From UBA6164 sp964344155 (GTDB taxonomy: Bacteria > Patescibacteriota > Gracilibacteria > BD1-5 > UBA6164), in contig CAYFMG010000001.1 of assembly GCA_964344155.1 (NCBI GenBank), positions 92,345 to 156,344 on the forward strand: a DNA stretch of 64,000 bases. Reading direction: 5' to 3'. A program made the translations under genes and the position numbers. This document shows, in pieces, positions 12,102 through 23,470 of this stretch. Each line of letters opens with the position of its first letter. Position 1 is the first letter of the stretch. The notes under the pieces were generated by a model. It ran no database searches and had not been told where the DNA came from. It saw only the letters and a program-made list of their open reading frames with translations.

Positions 12102-12132
12102 AAAACTAAACTTTTAAAAGTTTAGTTTTTTT
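12100..12132 (+). terminator. Rho-independent terminator
   Basis: Inverted repeat AAAACTAAACTTTT / AAAAGTTTAGTTTT followed by a T-tract, starting at the stop codon of the 141-residue gene. Confidence 0.75.
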
Positions 12133-12194
12133 GTTGATTTTAAAGTAAAATGATGTATATTATTTTTGTTTTAAAATATAATTTTCCTGAGAAT

Positions 12195-13121
12195 ATGAAG
12201 CAATATTTAGATTTATTGAGAGATATAAAAGAAAATGGTATCTGAAAAGATGATAGAACTGGTACAGGTGTTAGATGAGTTTTTGGTATGCAAGCAAAAT
12301 ACAATTTAGCTGATTGATTTCCTCTTGTAACAACTAAAAAAACTTTTTTAAGATGAATTGTTGTCGAGCTTATATGGCTTATTAGATGAGAAACAAATAT
12401 TAAGTACTTAGTAGATAGAAATGTAAAAATCTGGGATGAATGGCCTTTTCAAAATTATATAGACTCAAATAATATGTGAGAAAAATTTCCAACTTATTCA
12501 GATGCTCGGCATGAAGAAAAAACTAAATTTATAGAGAAAATAAGGAGTTTAGATAAGGATGATGAGTTTGTAGTAAAGTGGTGAGAATTATGACCTGTTT
12601 ATGGACATCAATGGAGAAATTTTAATAGCCAGTGAGTAGATCAGTTAAAAAATGCTATAGATCAAATAAAAAATAATCCTACAAATAGAAGAATAATAGT
12701 ATCAGCTTGGAATCCTGCTCAAATAGATAAAATGCTATTACCACCATGTCATGCTTTTTTCCAGTTTAATGTAGATACAACTAATAATGTATTAAATCTT
12801 CAATTATATCAAAGAAGTGCTGATATGTTTTTATGAGTACCTTTTAATATAGCATCATACTCTACCCTGCTTATACTTGTAGCAAAAATTACATGATTAA
12901 AGCCAGGTACGTTTACTCATACTTTATGAGATGCTCATATATATAATAATCATGTAGAACAAGTAGAATTACAATTATCAAGAGATCCTTTACCTCTTCC
13001 TGAATTAAAAATTTTAAAAGATGTAAAAACTTTAGAAGATATAGAACAATTAGAGTGGGATGATTTTGAACTTGTTAATTATCAGTGTCATGATAGAATA
13101 GCTGCCCCTGTTGCTGTTTAG
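12195..13121 (+). CDS. thyA: Thymidylate synthase ThyA
   Basis: A 308-residue folate-dependent enzyme that methylates dUMP to dTMP. Visible motifs are the dUMP phosphate-binding DDRTGTG loop, PVYGHQWR, the catalytic Cys in PPCHAFFQF (near residue 184), QRSADMFLGVPFNIA and the substrate-binding HIYNNH region. Several of these glycines are TGA. A folA gene follows 78 bases downstream, the classical pairing in which DHFR regenerates the dihydrofolate made by ThyA. Stop is TAG. Confidence 0.95.
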
Positions 13122-13126
13122 TTAAG

Positions 13127-13175
13127 AAACCTCTCTCTTGAATTCTCTCTCCTTGTCAGGAGAAAGAGGCTACAT
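13127..13175 (+). repeat. Palindromic element between thyA and folA
   Basis: A GC-richer stem-loop (CTCTCTCCT / AGGAGAAAG with one mismatch) preceded by a CT-rich run. It resembles, loosely, the pyrimidine-rich palindromes in and after lgt (56.4-57.2 kb). It may be a degenerate member of that family, or simply an intercistronic hairpin. Confidence 0.4.
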
Positions 13176-13199
13176 TTTAAAGGAATATAATTAATAAAT

Positions 13200-13715
13200 A
13201 TGAAATTTAGTATAATATTAGCTGTAGATGATAAAAATGGTATAGGAAAAAATAATGAGTTGGCTTGGAGATTATCATGAGATATGAAATATTTTAGAAA
13301 CATTACAACGCAAACTAACGATAAAGAAAGACAAAATGCTGTTATAATGTGAAGAAAAACATGGGAATCTATACCTGAGAAATTTAGACCATTACCAAAT
13401 AGACTTAATTGTATATTATCAAGATCTTATGAAAATAAAGACAGTAAATATAGTTCTCTTGAAAACTGTTTAGCTGACTTAAAAACTAAAACAGATATAG
13501 AAAATATATTTATAATAGGTTGAGCAAATCTATATAATCAAGTTTTAGATCATCCTATGCTTGATAAAATATATCTTACAAAAGTTGAATGAGATTATAG
13601 TTGTGATGTATTTTTTAACTGAATACCAGATAATTTTAAACTAGAAACTGAAAGTGAAAAAAATATAGAAAATGATATAGAGTATAAGTTTGTAGTTTAT
13701 AAAAAAGCGGATTAA
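13200..13715 (+). CDS. folA: Dihydrofolate reductase
   Basis: A 171-residue NADPH-dependent enzyme. It begins KFSIILAVDDKNGIGKNNELAWRL in family-typical fashion (split here: KFSIILAVDD, GIGKNNELAWRL). The NADPH-binding motif GRKTWESIP and the region IFIIGGANLY follow. Length is normal. Pairs with thyA upstream. The stop codon lies inside the terminator stem. Confidence 0.93.
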
Positions 13716-13728
13716 ATCCGCTTTTTTA
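13701..13728 (+). terminator. Rho-independent terminator of thyA-folA
   Basis: GCGGATT / AATCCGC stem flanked by A and T runs. It overlaps the last codons and the stop of folA. Confidence 0.85.
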
Positions 13729-13729
13729 T

Positions 13730-13756
13730 TTGACTTGTAGAAAAAATTAATATACT
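13730..13756 (+). promoter_or_regulatory. Promoter of the 120-residue gene
   Basis: TTGACT (13730-13735) and TATACT (13751-13756) with a 15-base spacer, 46 bases before the ATG at 13802. Confidence 0.55.
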
Positions 13757-13801
13757 ACCCTGAAACAAAAACAGAAACAAGAAAAAAGGGAGTTTTAAGC
13801 C

Positions 13802-14164
13802 ATGATAGATATGTATGGTAAAACAATAATGGATTTTCAGGATGTACAAGTTCAGTTTAGTGATTTGCTTATTATTGAAAACGGTTTGGGATTAGATTAT
13901 GGAGAGTTAAAAGAAGTTTTATCTTTAGATGAAATAAGTGATGGTGAAGTCTTAGAAAAACAACAAGGGATAAGAGTATGTAATTTGCTTTATCTTTTAG
14001 CTACATATACTGATTTCTATGAGGTTTCTGTTGATGAAGCTTATGAGTTTTTATTAACACCAAACCCTAATATCAAGGAAAAACGATTGATAGATATGCT
14101 TGATAGTACACTTAATGTGAAATTCATCATTGCCTATATGATGCTTGATCCAAAGTATAGGTAA
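13802..14164 (+). CDS. Unknown 120-residue protein, UGA-free and with a Shine-Dalgarno site
   Basis: Begins MIDMYGKTIMDFQDVQVQF. Acidic and soluble, with no family recognised. Unlike its neighbours it uses only GGN for its six glycines and no in-frame TGA, and a purine-rich GGGAG box lies 11 bases before the ATG. It is flanked by its own promoter and a strong symmetrical terminator. These traits suggest either recent acquisition from a standard-code organism or a highly expressed gene. The product cannot be inferred. Confidence 0.75.
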   Translation: MIDMYGKTIMDFQDVQVQFSDLLIIENGLGLDYGELKEVLSLDEISDGEVLEKQQGIRVCNLLYLLATYTDFYEVSVDEAYEFLLTPNPNIKEKRLIDMLDSTLNVKFIIAYMMLDPKYR

Positions 14165-14171
14165 AATAACT

Positions 14172-14206
14172 AAAAAAGAGGGAGTATTAATACTCCCTCT
14201 TTTTAT
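14172..14206. terminator. Bidirectional terminator, 22-bp perfect palindrome
   Basis: A perfect palindrome at 14178-14199 centred on TATTAATA, with A-tract and T-tract sides. It lies between two convergent genes and can serve both. Confidence 0.85.
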
Positions 14207-14565
14207 TTTAGATCACTTTTCATTATACAACTATCTGTTATATAGTCAGAAAATCAATTTTGTTCTAAATACTCTTTTACTTTTTCATCACTTGAACCTG
14301 GTTGGCACCATACTTTTTTATCTTTTATATAGTCTCTTTGAAATTTTAATACTTTTAAAGTTATTTCTGGTGGAGTAACAAAGTTTATGATTTCAAAATC
14401 TTTATCATCTATAAAACTAGGATTTGGATATGTTTTAATACCCTCTATTTCTGCTTCGTTTGGATTTACAGGCATTATTGTATGTCCTTTTGAAAGTAGA
14501 TCTTTTACTATTTTGTTTCAAAATTTTTCAGGGTTGTTTGATGCTCAAACTACTACTATATTCAT
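14203..14565 (-). CDS. CoA-binding domain protein (YccU-like)
   Basis: A 120-residue Rossmann-fold protein. The N-terminus MNIVVVGASNNPEKFGNKI is the nucleotide-binding turn. It is followed by PVNPNEAEIEGIKTYPN and VTPPEITLKVL, the order seen in small CoA_binding_2 proteins. The exact role of the family is unclear. It is 4 bases downstream of the deoxyribosyltransferase-like gene on the minus strand. Confidence 0.85.
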
Positions 14566-14569
14566 TTTT

Positions 14570-14968
14570 TTATAGGTTATTTTTTAAAATATCTGGGACT
14601 TCTCTAAAATCATCAAAAAATATAGTTTTGTTTGATAATCCGTAAGTAAGAAAATATTCATCCTTTACGCTATTGTTTACTATAGATAGTATATTTTTTT
14701 CTAATCAAAAAGCAATTCATAACTCTTGTAGCATTCATTCACTTTTTCCATGATGATCTATAAAAGCTATAATTAAATCAGAGTTTTTTATTTCATCTCG
14801 GGCTTTTTGTATTATTTGTTTATTTGAACTATTTTCAAAATCACAGTCAAAGAAATATATGAAGTTTTTTATTCATATATCATTTAGAGTTTCTCTGATT
14901 TTTCATAGTTTTTCTTGTAATTCTGAATTAGTTACTCAGGTTTGTTTGTATGCTAGGTAGGTTTTCAT
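14570..14968 (-). CDS. Nucleoside 2-deoxyribosyltransferase-like protein
   Basis: A 132-residue protein. Its middle contains SDLIIAFIDHHGKSEGMLQE and LGIAFGLEKNI, which matches the D-x-x-x-x-D...E-G-x-x-x-E-x-G-x-A pattern of the 2-deoxyribosyltransferase/DUF4406-type fold. It could act in nucleotide salvage or as a nucleoside-binding protein; the catalytic Glu is present. Tight spacing with the helicase gene upstream (6 bases) and the CoA-binding gene downstream implies one minus-strand operon. Confidence 0.65.
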
Positions 14969-14974
14969 AGTGTT

Positions 14975-17900
14975 TTATTTTTTTAGTAGTTCTTTCCAAA
15001 AGGTTTCACAGTTTATATCTTTCCGTGCTTGTTTTAGTTCTTCTTTGAATTCTTGGTATTCTTCATCTGAGATTTCTAGTTCTATGTATTTATAATTTCA
15101 ATCTTTTCATTCAACAAAATCAATAGCAACTCATCATACATCGAATTTTGCAGCAAATTCATGATCTAGTTCACAAAGTAAACGATAAAACATAAGTTGT
15201 CTGAAGTATTTTCACTCTCCAGGCTTTTTGTTTCAGTATCTATCTAGTCATTTTATAACTCATTCACTTTTTACTTTTCAAGTCTTGTAATCTATTAAAA
15301 CAACTTTTTCTTTAAAAAAGGCTAATTGTCATTCTGTATTACTGTTATCAGGTTCACTTGTTCATACTTTATCTATTTTATCTATAGTACCAGTAAGAGG
15401 AATTCAATCAAAAACTATTCATCTGTTTCTAAAACTATATTCAAGTACTAGAGGTTCTTCTTTTTGTATTATATGATTATCAAAATATCACTCTAATCAT
15501 ACTATTCCCTTTTCAAGTAGTTTTTCATATTCTTCCGGTGTTAATACTTCTTTGTCTAGTAGTATTTTAAAAGTAGAAGTTAGGTATGATTTTTCTGGTA
15601 GTGTACTTTCATTTTTATACTTTAAGTAAAAAAGCTCCAAAGTTCTATGATATACTTTACCAAATATAGTAAACTGGTTATCTATAAAAGGATATTTAAA
15701 TACTGCTCTATTTAAAAACAGTATAGGATCTTCTAAAAATACATTTAGGTCACTTGCTGATAGTTTGTAATTTTCTAGGAATGTGTGTATGTAGTTAAAC
15801 TCTCTATCTGAGTATTCTATTAGGTCATTTTTTATTTCATTTTCAACTACTTCTTTTATTTCTTTGTTTAAATCTCAAGTGTTTATTTCTTCAAAACTTC
15901 ACTCTATTTCTTGTATAAATACTGATTGTAATAGAGGTTTTGTTCAGATTCAGGCTGGAAATGATAAGTAAAGGTTTTCTCTTGCTCTTGTGATAGCTAC
16001 AAAGAATAATCTTCTGTCTTCTTCTATTTGCTCAAAATCATCTGTTTGAAGTCAATCTCATGCTATGTGTTCTGGTAGTTTAAGTTTATCTCTAACTGTT
16101 TTTCAATCCCAGTTTCAAGTATATAATCAAGGGATAAAAACAGTATTGTATTCTAGTCATTTTGAAGAATGAGCTGTTAGTATTTGTACTCATTTTTTAT
16201 TTTCACTTACTATTTGTCTGGCTATAGGATAATTGTATTTTTTAAATAACTCTATTTTCTTTAATAGTTTTTCTACTGAGAAATTTTTATCTATATTTGA
16301 GTAGTCTTTTATTTTGTTAAATATAGTGTAGATATCTTGTATGTCATCAAAAGTTCAGTTGTTTTCAGTGTAGTTTATGAATCAAATTTTATCTATAAAA
16401 TAAGAGAAAAATTCTACTATACTTAATTCAGATATTTTTGCTTGGTAGTCTTCTAGATTTTTTCTAAAATTTATTAATCATTCAGGATCTCTTAGATTTA
16501 AGTCGTCAAAGTTTTCTTCCATTAAAAAATCAAGCATTTTTACTTTGAATTTTTTAGTGTAGTTTGTGTTGTATAGTTTTCTATTTATTTTCAATATATC
16601 TGTTGTTTCTAGTCATGATAGTTTTGTTCTCATTATATTAATGATTTTTTCTTCATCACTATATGGATTACTTATTATTTCTAAATAATCTAGTAGTAGT
16701 TTTACATAACTAGAGTTGAGTATATTTGTTTTTAGTTTTGATTCGGCTTCTATTTTGTTTTGTAATAGTAGTTTACTCCAATCTTCTACTTCTTTATTTC
16801 ATCTTACTATTATTGCTATTTCTTCTGGTGCATTTCAATCTTTTATTAATTTGTGTATTTTATTTATTATAAATGTTTTTTCTTCTATATCGCTATTTGC
16901 TTTTAGTAGTTTTACGGGAGTTTTAGGGTCTTTTAGATTTCAGCTTGATATTAGTTTTTTATTTATACTTGTTATTTTTTTTGATAGTCTTTCGTTGTTG
17001 TTGTCTATTAATATTGAAGAACTATCTAGTATTTGTTGGTTTGATCTATAGTTGTTTTCTAGTACTATAAATTTAGTGTCTGTATATTTACTTGAAAAAT
17101 CAAGCATATTTTCTATATTTGCACCTTGAAAACGATAGATTGATTGATCATCATCTCAAACTACCATTATATTTGGTTTTTCTTCTGATACACTTAGTAT
17201 AAGGTCTATTATTTGGTTTTGTGCATCATTTGTATCTTGGTATTCATCTAGCATTATAAATTGGTATTTTTCTGCATAGTACTGTCTTAGTTCTTCATCT
17301 TGTTTTAGTTTTTCAAGTACAAAATTAATCATGTCATTGAAATCATAAAGAGAGTTATTTCTTAGGTGTTTTTGATATTCTTCAAAAAATATAACTAATT
17401 CTTTTAATTTAGCTATGTGTTTTTCGTGTTTATTTTTTGTTGTTTCGTATTTTTTTAGAGTTGGTTTTATTTCTGATAGTATTTCTTCATAATTTTCGGC
17501 TTGTTTTTTTATAGCTATTTCTAGTTTTGCTTTATTTACTCATTCTTGTTTTAGTATTGTTATTTTTAATTTTATGTCTCTTAGGTAAAAATATTTATCA
17601 TAATCATTTGTAAGTTCTTCTATCTTTTTTTCTTCTACTAGTTTATCTGTGATTGTTTTTATTGCTTCTAGAGAGTCTACATCATCTATTGGAGTGCTTG
17701 CTTTGTATTCTAGGAATTTTTCAGGGTGTGTTTTTATAATTTCTTGTGATAGAGAATGGATTGTTGATACACATACTTTGTATGCTTCATTTCATATAAA
17801 TCTTGTAAGTCTTTCTCTTATAGCTATTACTCAGGCTTCTGTAAATGTAGTTATAAGTATATTACTAGGATTTACTCCTGTTTTTTGTATTATATTAGCT

Positions 17901-18037
17901 GTTCTTAATCATATTATTTGAGTTTTCCCTGTTCATGGTCATGCTACTACCATGATTTGCCCATATACTTCATCAACGGCTTGGCGTTGAGCGGGGTTTA
18001 ATATTTTGTATTGTTCTTTGAATAGAGAGTTGTTCAT
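14975..18037 (-). CDS. UvrD/Rep-family helicase with C-terminal RecB-like nuclease domain
   Basis: A 1020-residue superfamily 1 helicase. Motif I is VVAGPGTGKTQII near residue 34 (two glycines TGA-coded), Ia LITTFTEAG, II MLDEYQDTN, III VVGDDDQSIYRFQGA, IV ENNYRSNQQIL. The C-terminal 250 residues contain a PD-(D/E)XK-type nuclease signature ending KVVLIDYKTGK. This architecture matches AddA-like or PcrA-nuclease fusions used in double-strand-break repair or DNA processing. No AddB partner is seen nearby. It heads the operon with the deoxyribosyltransferase-like and CoA-binding genes. The C-terminus FWKELLKK ends at TAA 14975-14977. Confidence 0.88.
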
Positions 18038-18038
18038 A

Positions 18039-18076
18039 AAAAAATAGATTATAATCAATTATTATAATCTATTTTA
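18039..18076 (-). terminator. Hairpin between S74 and helicase genes
   Basis: AAAATAGATTATAAT / ATTATAATCTATTTT inverted repeat. It is a terminator candidate for the S74 gene on the minus strand, and the A/T flanks would also allow plus-strand termination. Confidence 0.6.
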
Positions 18077-18117
18077 TATATTTTTTATAAAAGTCAAAAT
18101 ATTATATACTTTTTATA

Positions 18118-19395
18118 CTATTTACTTTCTAATACACTAATTCTTTTTTCAAGTTTTTTATTAACTTTTTTTAGTTCTTCAATTTGTTTCAATGCTTCTT
18201 GTAATCCAGCTGTAAGTAATGGTGTTACTTTTGCATAATCCATTTGTTGGTATTTTTCTCAATCTTTTTCTCAAGTTACAGCTTCTGGTACTACTTCTTG
18301 TACTTCATGAGCTATAAATCAATCAACTGTAGCACTTGTATCAGATTTAAAGTTAAATCTAACAGGTTTTAATGCGTTTACTCTTTCTGTAGCATTATTT
18401 ATAGGAGTAACATTTTCTTTTAAACGGTAATCTGAAGTTGTATTGTATGAAACACTTGTAGTCCATCATGTAATACTTCAAGTTTCAACTCATCTAAATG
18501 TAAATCTATTATATTTTCAATATGTTGTATTTGCCCGGAAAGCCCAATCTTCTGCTTCATTACCTACAGTATTGGAGCGTATTCAAGTATAAGAATGAGT
18601 AGGAGTATCATTTGAAGATCATGTATATATTGCATAAGTTTTTGGAGTTACTCTATCTGAATTATAACTTACACGTAATTGACCATTATTTTCAATGCTT
18701 ATCGCATTATTTGATGCAGGAGAACTACCTCATACAAGAAAATCAATTCAACCTCAACCACTTAACCATACTTTTGAAGTAGAGTTAGTAACTCATATAC
18801 CTCAACGGTTTCCTGATCAGTCATTAAGAGTTATATATGGTTGTTTAGTAGCTGTTGAGGCTGAAGAATTAGTTACATATAATGGTGCATAATTATCATC
18901 ACTATTAGCTAAGCGAGTATGTCCATTTGAAGAACTGTATACTGAGAATCTTTCAGCCGAAGATGCTATTTGAGAAGTAGTTCATACTAATACTCTACCA
19001 GCTGAATCAATTCTCATTCTTTCAGCACCACCACCAGTTGTTACTTTTATTGCTCCTTGAGAACGTAATGTCGCATCTGTCCCATCATATTCAAGTTGAG
19101 CATAATTACTTGGGTTTGTTGCTAATCTTGATACTCTTACCACAGCTCCATTAGGTGAATCTACGTGTAATGTAGATGTAGGATTAGTCGTCCCAATTCC
19201 AATATTTCCACTATTATTAGTAACTCAACTAAGAGTGTTAGTATTGTTGTTTACATCAGTAGCTATATCGTTCCACATAGTGGCAGTTAGTGGGTCTCAT
19301 GATGATACAGAAGATATTGCAGCGTAGGCTCCTGCTGTGAGAGAAATCACTAGTAGTGAAAGAAGAGAATCCTTTATAATTCTTTTAGTTTTCAT
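18118..19395 (-). CDS. Secreted surface protein with S74 intramolecular chaperone domain
   Basis: A 425-residue protein with a signal peptide (MKTKRIIKDSLLSLLVISL, then TAGAYAA). A long Ser/Thr/Asn/Gly-rich beta-type middle follows, as in tail-fibre or surface-fibre proteins (for example NSGNIGIGTTNPTSTLHV). Near the C-terminus is SDYRLKENVTPINNATERV, the peptidase S74/endosialidase chaperone signature, with HEVQEVVPEAVTGEKDG. It ends in a coiled coil (LQEALKQIEELKKVNKKLEK). S74 domains trimerise the fibre and then cleave themselves off. Many glycines are GGN. No other phage genes surround it, so a cell-surface fibre is the likelier role. Monocistronic. Confidence 0.85.
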
Positions 19396-19445
19396 ATTTA
19401 GAATAGTTATTATATAAATACAAGATTAAATATACTTAAAAAAAT

Positions 19446-19476
19446 AAAAACACCAAATGATTTTTTGGTGTTTTTG
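19446..19476 (-). terminator. Rho-independent terminator
   Basis: AAAAACACCAAA / TTTGGTGTTTTT-type stem with a short loop, downstream of the minus-strand toxin-antitoxin pair. Confidence 0.75.
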
Positions 19477-19507
19477 TAATAAAATTTGTATTTTGTAAAA
19501 AACAGTT

Positions 19508-19837
19508 TTATTTATCTTGGTTTAATTCTAAATTTACTTTTATAAAAGCTTCTTTTATTTCCTCTTTAGATACATTCGTTTTCATATTTTTTGAATAAAT
19601 TAATAATGGTAAATAATTATATTTATCCTTAAAAATTATTATACGGAAACCAGATCTTTTTCATACAGGTATAGATGAATTTCATATTCTATATTTTAAT
19701 ATTTATAATCCTAAGTTTGAAAAAGGTTCAAAAGATAAATTGTTTTCTAAATTATCTAAATCATTTTTTATTAACTTAAATTTTTTTTCTAGATCTGTAA
19801 CTTGATCTGTAAAAAATTTAGTTTTTATAATTTTCAT
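19508..19837 (-). pseudogene. RelE/ParE-type toxin interrupted by an in-frame TAA
   Basis: Reads as one frame of 109 sense codons from ATG 19837, except for TAA at 19703-19705. The part after the stop, KYRIGNSSIPVGKRSGFR then IIIFKD and LPLLIYSKN, is typical of RelE/ParE ribonuclease-fold toxins, where the Arg-rich strand is essential. The N-terminal part alone (44 residues) would lack the active site. The antitoxin gene upstream overlaps its start, the usual arrangement. Either the toxin is dead or the stop is bypassed; a single base change could explain it. Confidence 0.75.
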
Positions 19838-20013
19838 AGAGTTGTTTTTAGATTTTGTGTAAGTTTTTGCATAGAAGTATCACTTTCTATTTGTCTTCTT
19901 GTATTTTCATCTTCTTTTAATTCTATATAGTCTTGTAATACATCTCACACTATATTATTAAGTAACTTTTTATCAACTTCTAATGTGTTTTTATTTGCTA
20001 TTAATGTTGACAT
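19825..20013 (-). CDS. Antitoxin of RelE/ParE-type pair
   Basis: A 62-residue protein, MSTLIANKNTLEVDKKLL..., helical and acidic. Its stop TAA overlaps the toxin start by 13 bases. No DNA-binding family can be assigned with certainty. Partner of the interrupted toxin. Confidence 0.65.
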
Positions 20014-20087
20014 TATTTTTTTATTATTTGTTAACTATTTATAATAATATTCAAAAAGGTTATTATTGCAAATTTATTTGGTGTTTT

Positions 20088-21569
20088 TTAATAATATTTT
20101 ATATCATATCATAATCTATACTCATACTTTCAATTCCCTAAATCCCACTTGAATAAATAGTATCAAGTTAAATCATAGTTTATTTGATCTAGAATACTCT
20201 CTGTGTCACCTATAGTTCTTATACTATAATAGTTAAGCGACTGTATAATCTTGGTTCTACCACCTTTTGTAAACTTGAAATCCTTTACCTCAAAAGATCA
20301 CATAATCTTTTCCAAATCTTGAGCTACAATTTGTTTATCTAAAATTATTCAGTGTTTTAACCTAAAAATATAAGGAACTAATAAATTGTATCAAAAATCT
20401 TTGTATTTTACAACCATAGGAGCAAGCCTTTTTCTGATATGATCTTTTATTTGCTCTTTGTTGTAAGTTTTTAACTCTTCTGGTAATTCAGAATCTATAT
20501 ACCTATTTGTGTAAAATAAATCCTTTGGTAATTTGTAATAACTGTATTCTTTAAAAGTCTTAGTTTCTGTTAGTCATTCTGGATCATCAAATGTAGGATC
20601 ATAATAATTATTTCATATCCTAACCCAAGCATGTCACACATTAGGAAAATCTTCAGCATCTATAACAAATCATCTGATAACCTCAGAATCATGTATATTT
20701 GCAAAACTAAGCATGTATGTAAATAGTTTTGCGTATCACTCACATACTCAATCTTTGTTTTTGTATGTATCTATACCAGAAAAAATCTTGTAATCATTTA
20801 AATTTAAATCTTGAGTATATTGTATATTTGATAAAATATATCTATATATAGTTTGTAATCTAGCTTCTTTTGTCTTGTTTTTTGTTAACTTTATAGTTTT
20901 TTGTCTTAGTTCTATAAAAGAGTTATCAGTTTTATAATCCAGTTCTTTTTTATCATCTTTTAACTCTTGTAAAAAACTATATTTTCAAGCAATTCAATAA
21001 ATAAGCGAGTCAGGTATAAGTCTTACTATTTTGTACTGTTTTACAAATCATAGAGAGTTATCATCTCTTAAAAATACAAAACTATAATCAGGATCTATTC
21101 AATTGTAATCTAGATCAGCATTTGTTATTTCTACTCCCTTAGGAAAAGCTAGGTGTGATTTAAAATAATAAGCATACCAAACTCAGTCTTTTAAAAAGAT
21201 ATGATCAGGATTTTGTGATATATTTTCAAAATCTTTTACTAAAGGATTTGTTTTTAGTAAAATAGTACTTAGGCTTTGATTTTTTATTTTGATTAACTTA
21301 AAAACTCTTTCGTTTGAAAGTTTTATAAGCTCATTTAATAACTCTTTTTGTGGAATTGTGATTTTTTTTGTAGCTTTTAAGTGACTTATTCTTTCACTAA
21401 ATCTTCTAAAAAATACTACTTCTTGGCTAGGAGTATTTTGAGAGCTTATTTTTTTTGAATAATTAGTAAACCAATTATTAGCAATAATACCTACATCACT
21501 ATTTGCAAATAGTGATGTAGGTATTAAAAATATTGTTACAATTATTGATAGAATTACTTTTTTAAACAT
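20088..21569 (-). CDS. Secreted transglutaminase-like cysteine protease
   Basis: A 493-residue protein with a clear signal peptide (FKKVILSIIVTIFLIPTSLF, then ANS). The transglutaminase core has the catalytic Cys in DGVCEGYAKLF (about residue 290), His in GHAWVRI and Asp in YYDPTFDDP. Such secreted proteins act as proteases or peptide cross-linkers at the cell surface. It begins 5 bases after the S41 protease stop, so the two are cotranscribed and probably act together outside the membrane. Confidence 0.85.
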
Positions 21570-21574
21570 ATTTT

Positions 21575-23131
21575 TTATCTTATGAATTTAGCTTTATCTA
21601 ATTGATTATCAAATCAATTTTTTTTGTAATTATCTAGATCAAACTCTAGTTCTATATCAGGTTGTATTCATACTCAATCTACTGCTTTTTCTGTTCATCC
21701 AGTAAACCATTTTGCTACAGTGTATTTTAATAAAGATCAGTCTTTATAGTTTCTCATTACTTGAACTGATCATTTTCAGTAAGTATTTTCTCATATAAGA
21801 GTTGTTTTTGGAAAATAATCTTTTAGTGTTCATATAAGTATTTCTGATGCTGATGCTGTTCATGAATTTTGTAAAACTACTATTCTGTATTTAGAAAAAT
21901 CTATATCATCATATCATTTAGATAAAAATGTTCTGTCTTTGTCATGGTATTTTACAATAGCTGTTTTTTTATCTTCTTCTACAAAGTATGATAGTATTTC
22001 AGCTACTTCTGTTAAATAACCTCATCAATTGTTTCTTAAGTCTATTATTATTTTGTTTATGCTTTTGTTTTTCTTTAGTTCATCTACAAATTTTTCAAAA
22101 TCATCTGATACGTGTTCTCAGAAGCTTTTTATTTGTAAGTAGTAAGTTGTTGAATTTAATACTTCAGATTCTATGTCTGTTATGATTATTCTTTCTCTTA
22201 TTACATCTATATCAAATATTTTTCCTCCCCTATCTATTGTAAGTGTTACTTTTGTTCATGCTGGTCCTTTTATCCATGTAATTACTTCTTTTAGAGAGTT
22301 TTTGTTTGTTATTTCTCTTCCATCTACTTTTATAACTAGATCTCAACCTTTGATTCATGCTTTTTCTGATGGTGATCATGGGATTGGAGAAACTATTCTA
22401 ACAGCTCATGGTTTTTCCATATCTACATAAGATCAGATTCATTCATAATCTCATGATAGAGAGTCTTGAAAGCTTTCACTTTCTATTGGTGGAAAATATA
22501 CTGTATGTTTATCTTCAGTTCAGTTTGTTATTCATTCTATAGCTGAGTCTATTATTTTTCATTCATCTAAATTGTCTTTATCATAATGTCATCAGATTAT
22601 TGTTTTGTATACATCATTAAGTATTTTTAATTTTTCAGCGATTTCTCATTGTTTAGATTTAGAGTTTATTTTTATCCCTATTTCTCATAGTTGTTTTTTA
22701 ACTTTTTCTAGATCACTTTTATCTGTATATCTTCTAAGTAGTTCTCTATTTGTTTCTTCACCGTTAATTCTTGTTCAAAGAGTTTTTTCTACTAGTTTAT
22801 AGAAACTATAGGCGTTTAGTTTTGAATGTATTTTTAGGCTTATTTTTGGATTTTCTATTAGGTCTAGGTATATTAGTTTTTGTAGTGAGTCTTCTAGTTG
22901 TGATCCTTTTTTTACGTCTAAGTAGTTTACTTTTATATATTTGTAGCTATTTGGAGTTTTTCAGTCGTAAAAAGTAGCTAAAAAATTAAATATATCTTCT
23001 CTATCTATTTTTTGTTTTGTTTGTGTTTGATTTGATACTACCTTTATAGTTGCTCAGTTGAAACTATAGGTATTTGAAACTTGGGAACTTAATAGTAAAG
23101 TTATTAGTATTACTGAAATAATTTTTTTCAT
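21575..23131 (-). CDS. S41 family C-terminal processing peptidase
   Basis: A 518-residue secreted serine protease. Signal peptide at the N-terminus; a helical domain; a PDZ domain (about residues 225-310, with SPSEKAGIKGGDLVIKVDG); then the S41 catalytic core with the nucleophile in VLQNSGTASASEIL and a lysine in GKGSVQ (about 27 residues on). CtpA-type enzymes trim C-termini of secreted or membrane proteins. Operon partner of the downstream transglutaminase. About 45 glycines are TGA-coded. Confidence 0.9.
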
Positions 23132-23206
23132 TTATTTGTTTTTATTTAATTAAGGTTTCTTTATTTTAGTTATAAAATGTTTTTTTGAAAAAGTTTTTTT
23201 AAAAAA

Positions 23207-23446
23207 CTATTTTAAGTCTATTGCTTGGTCTGATGTAAGTAACTCTAGGCCTCAAAAAGGATATAGTGCTCAAAGAAAAATCATAAAAAGTCATATTAGT
23301 ATTATTACAAAATATGTACTTCATCTTCATAGATAATGTTCTGCCCAAACAAAGTTCCCTGTCCAAGATTTTACAATTCTTCTATACTTGATTATATATA
23401 CTCCTCAAGTAATAAGTAGTATTGCATATATTAGTTTTATGATCAT
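23207..23446 (-). CDS. Small two-helix membrane protein
   Basis: A 79-residue protein with hydrophobic segments at about residues 3-18 and 44-62 (FVIILIGLFMIFLGALY). No family recognised. It is 24 bases downstream of the DNA polymerase stop on the same strand. Stop is TAG. Confidence 0.6.
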
Positions 23447-23470
23447 TTTAGTGTGTTTTAATGATTAAAA

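Noticed and set aside
14254..14475. Minus-strand 73-codon frame as a gene of its own
   Set aside because: It is the part of the CoA-binding protein lying between two TGA codons. The full gene is 14203-14565 under table 25.
18118..19395. Prophage marked by the S74 tail-fibre-type protein
   Set aside because: No capsid, terminase, portal or integrase genes surround it, and the protein has a signal peptide.
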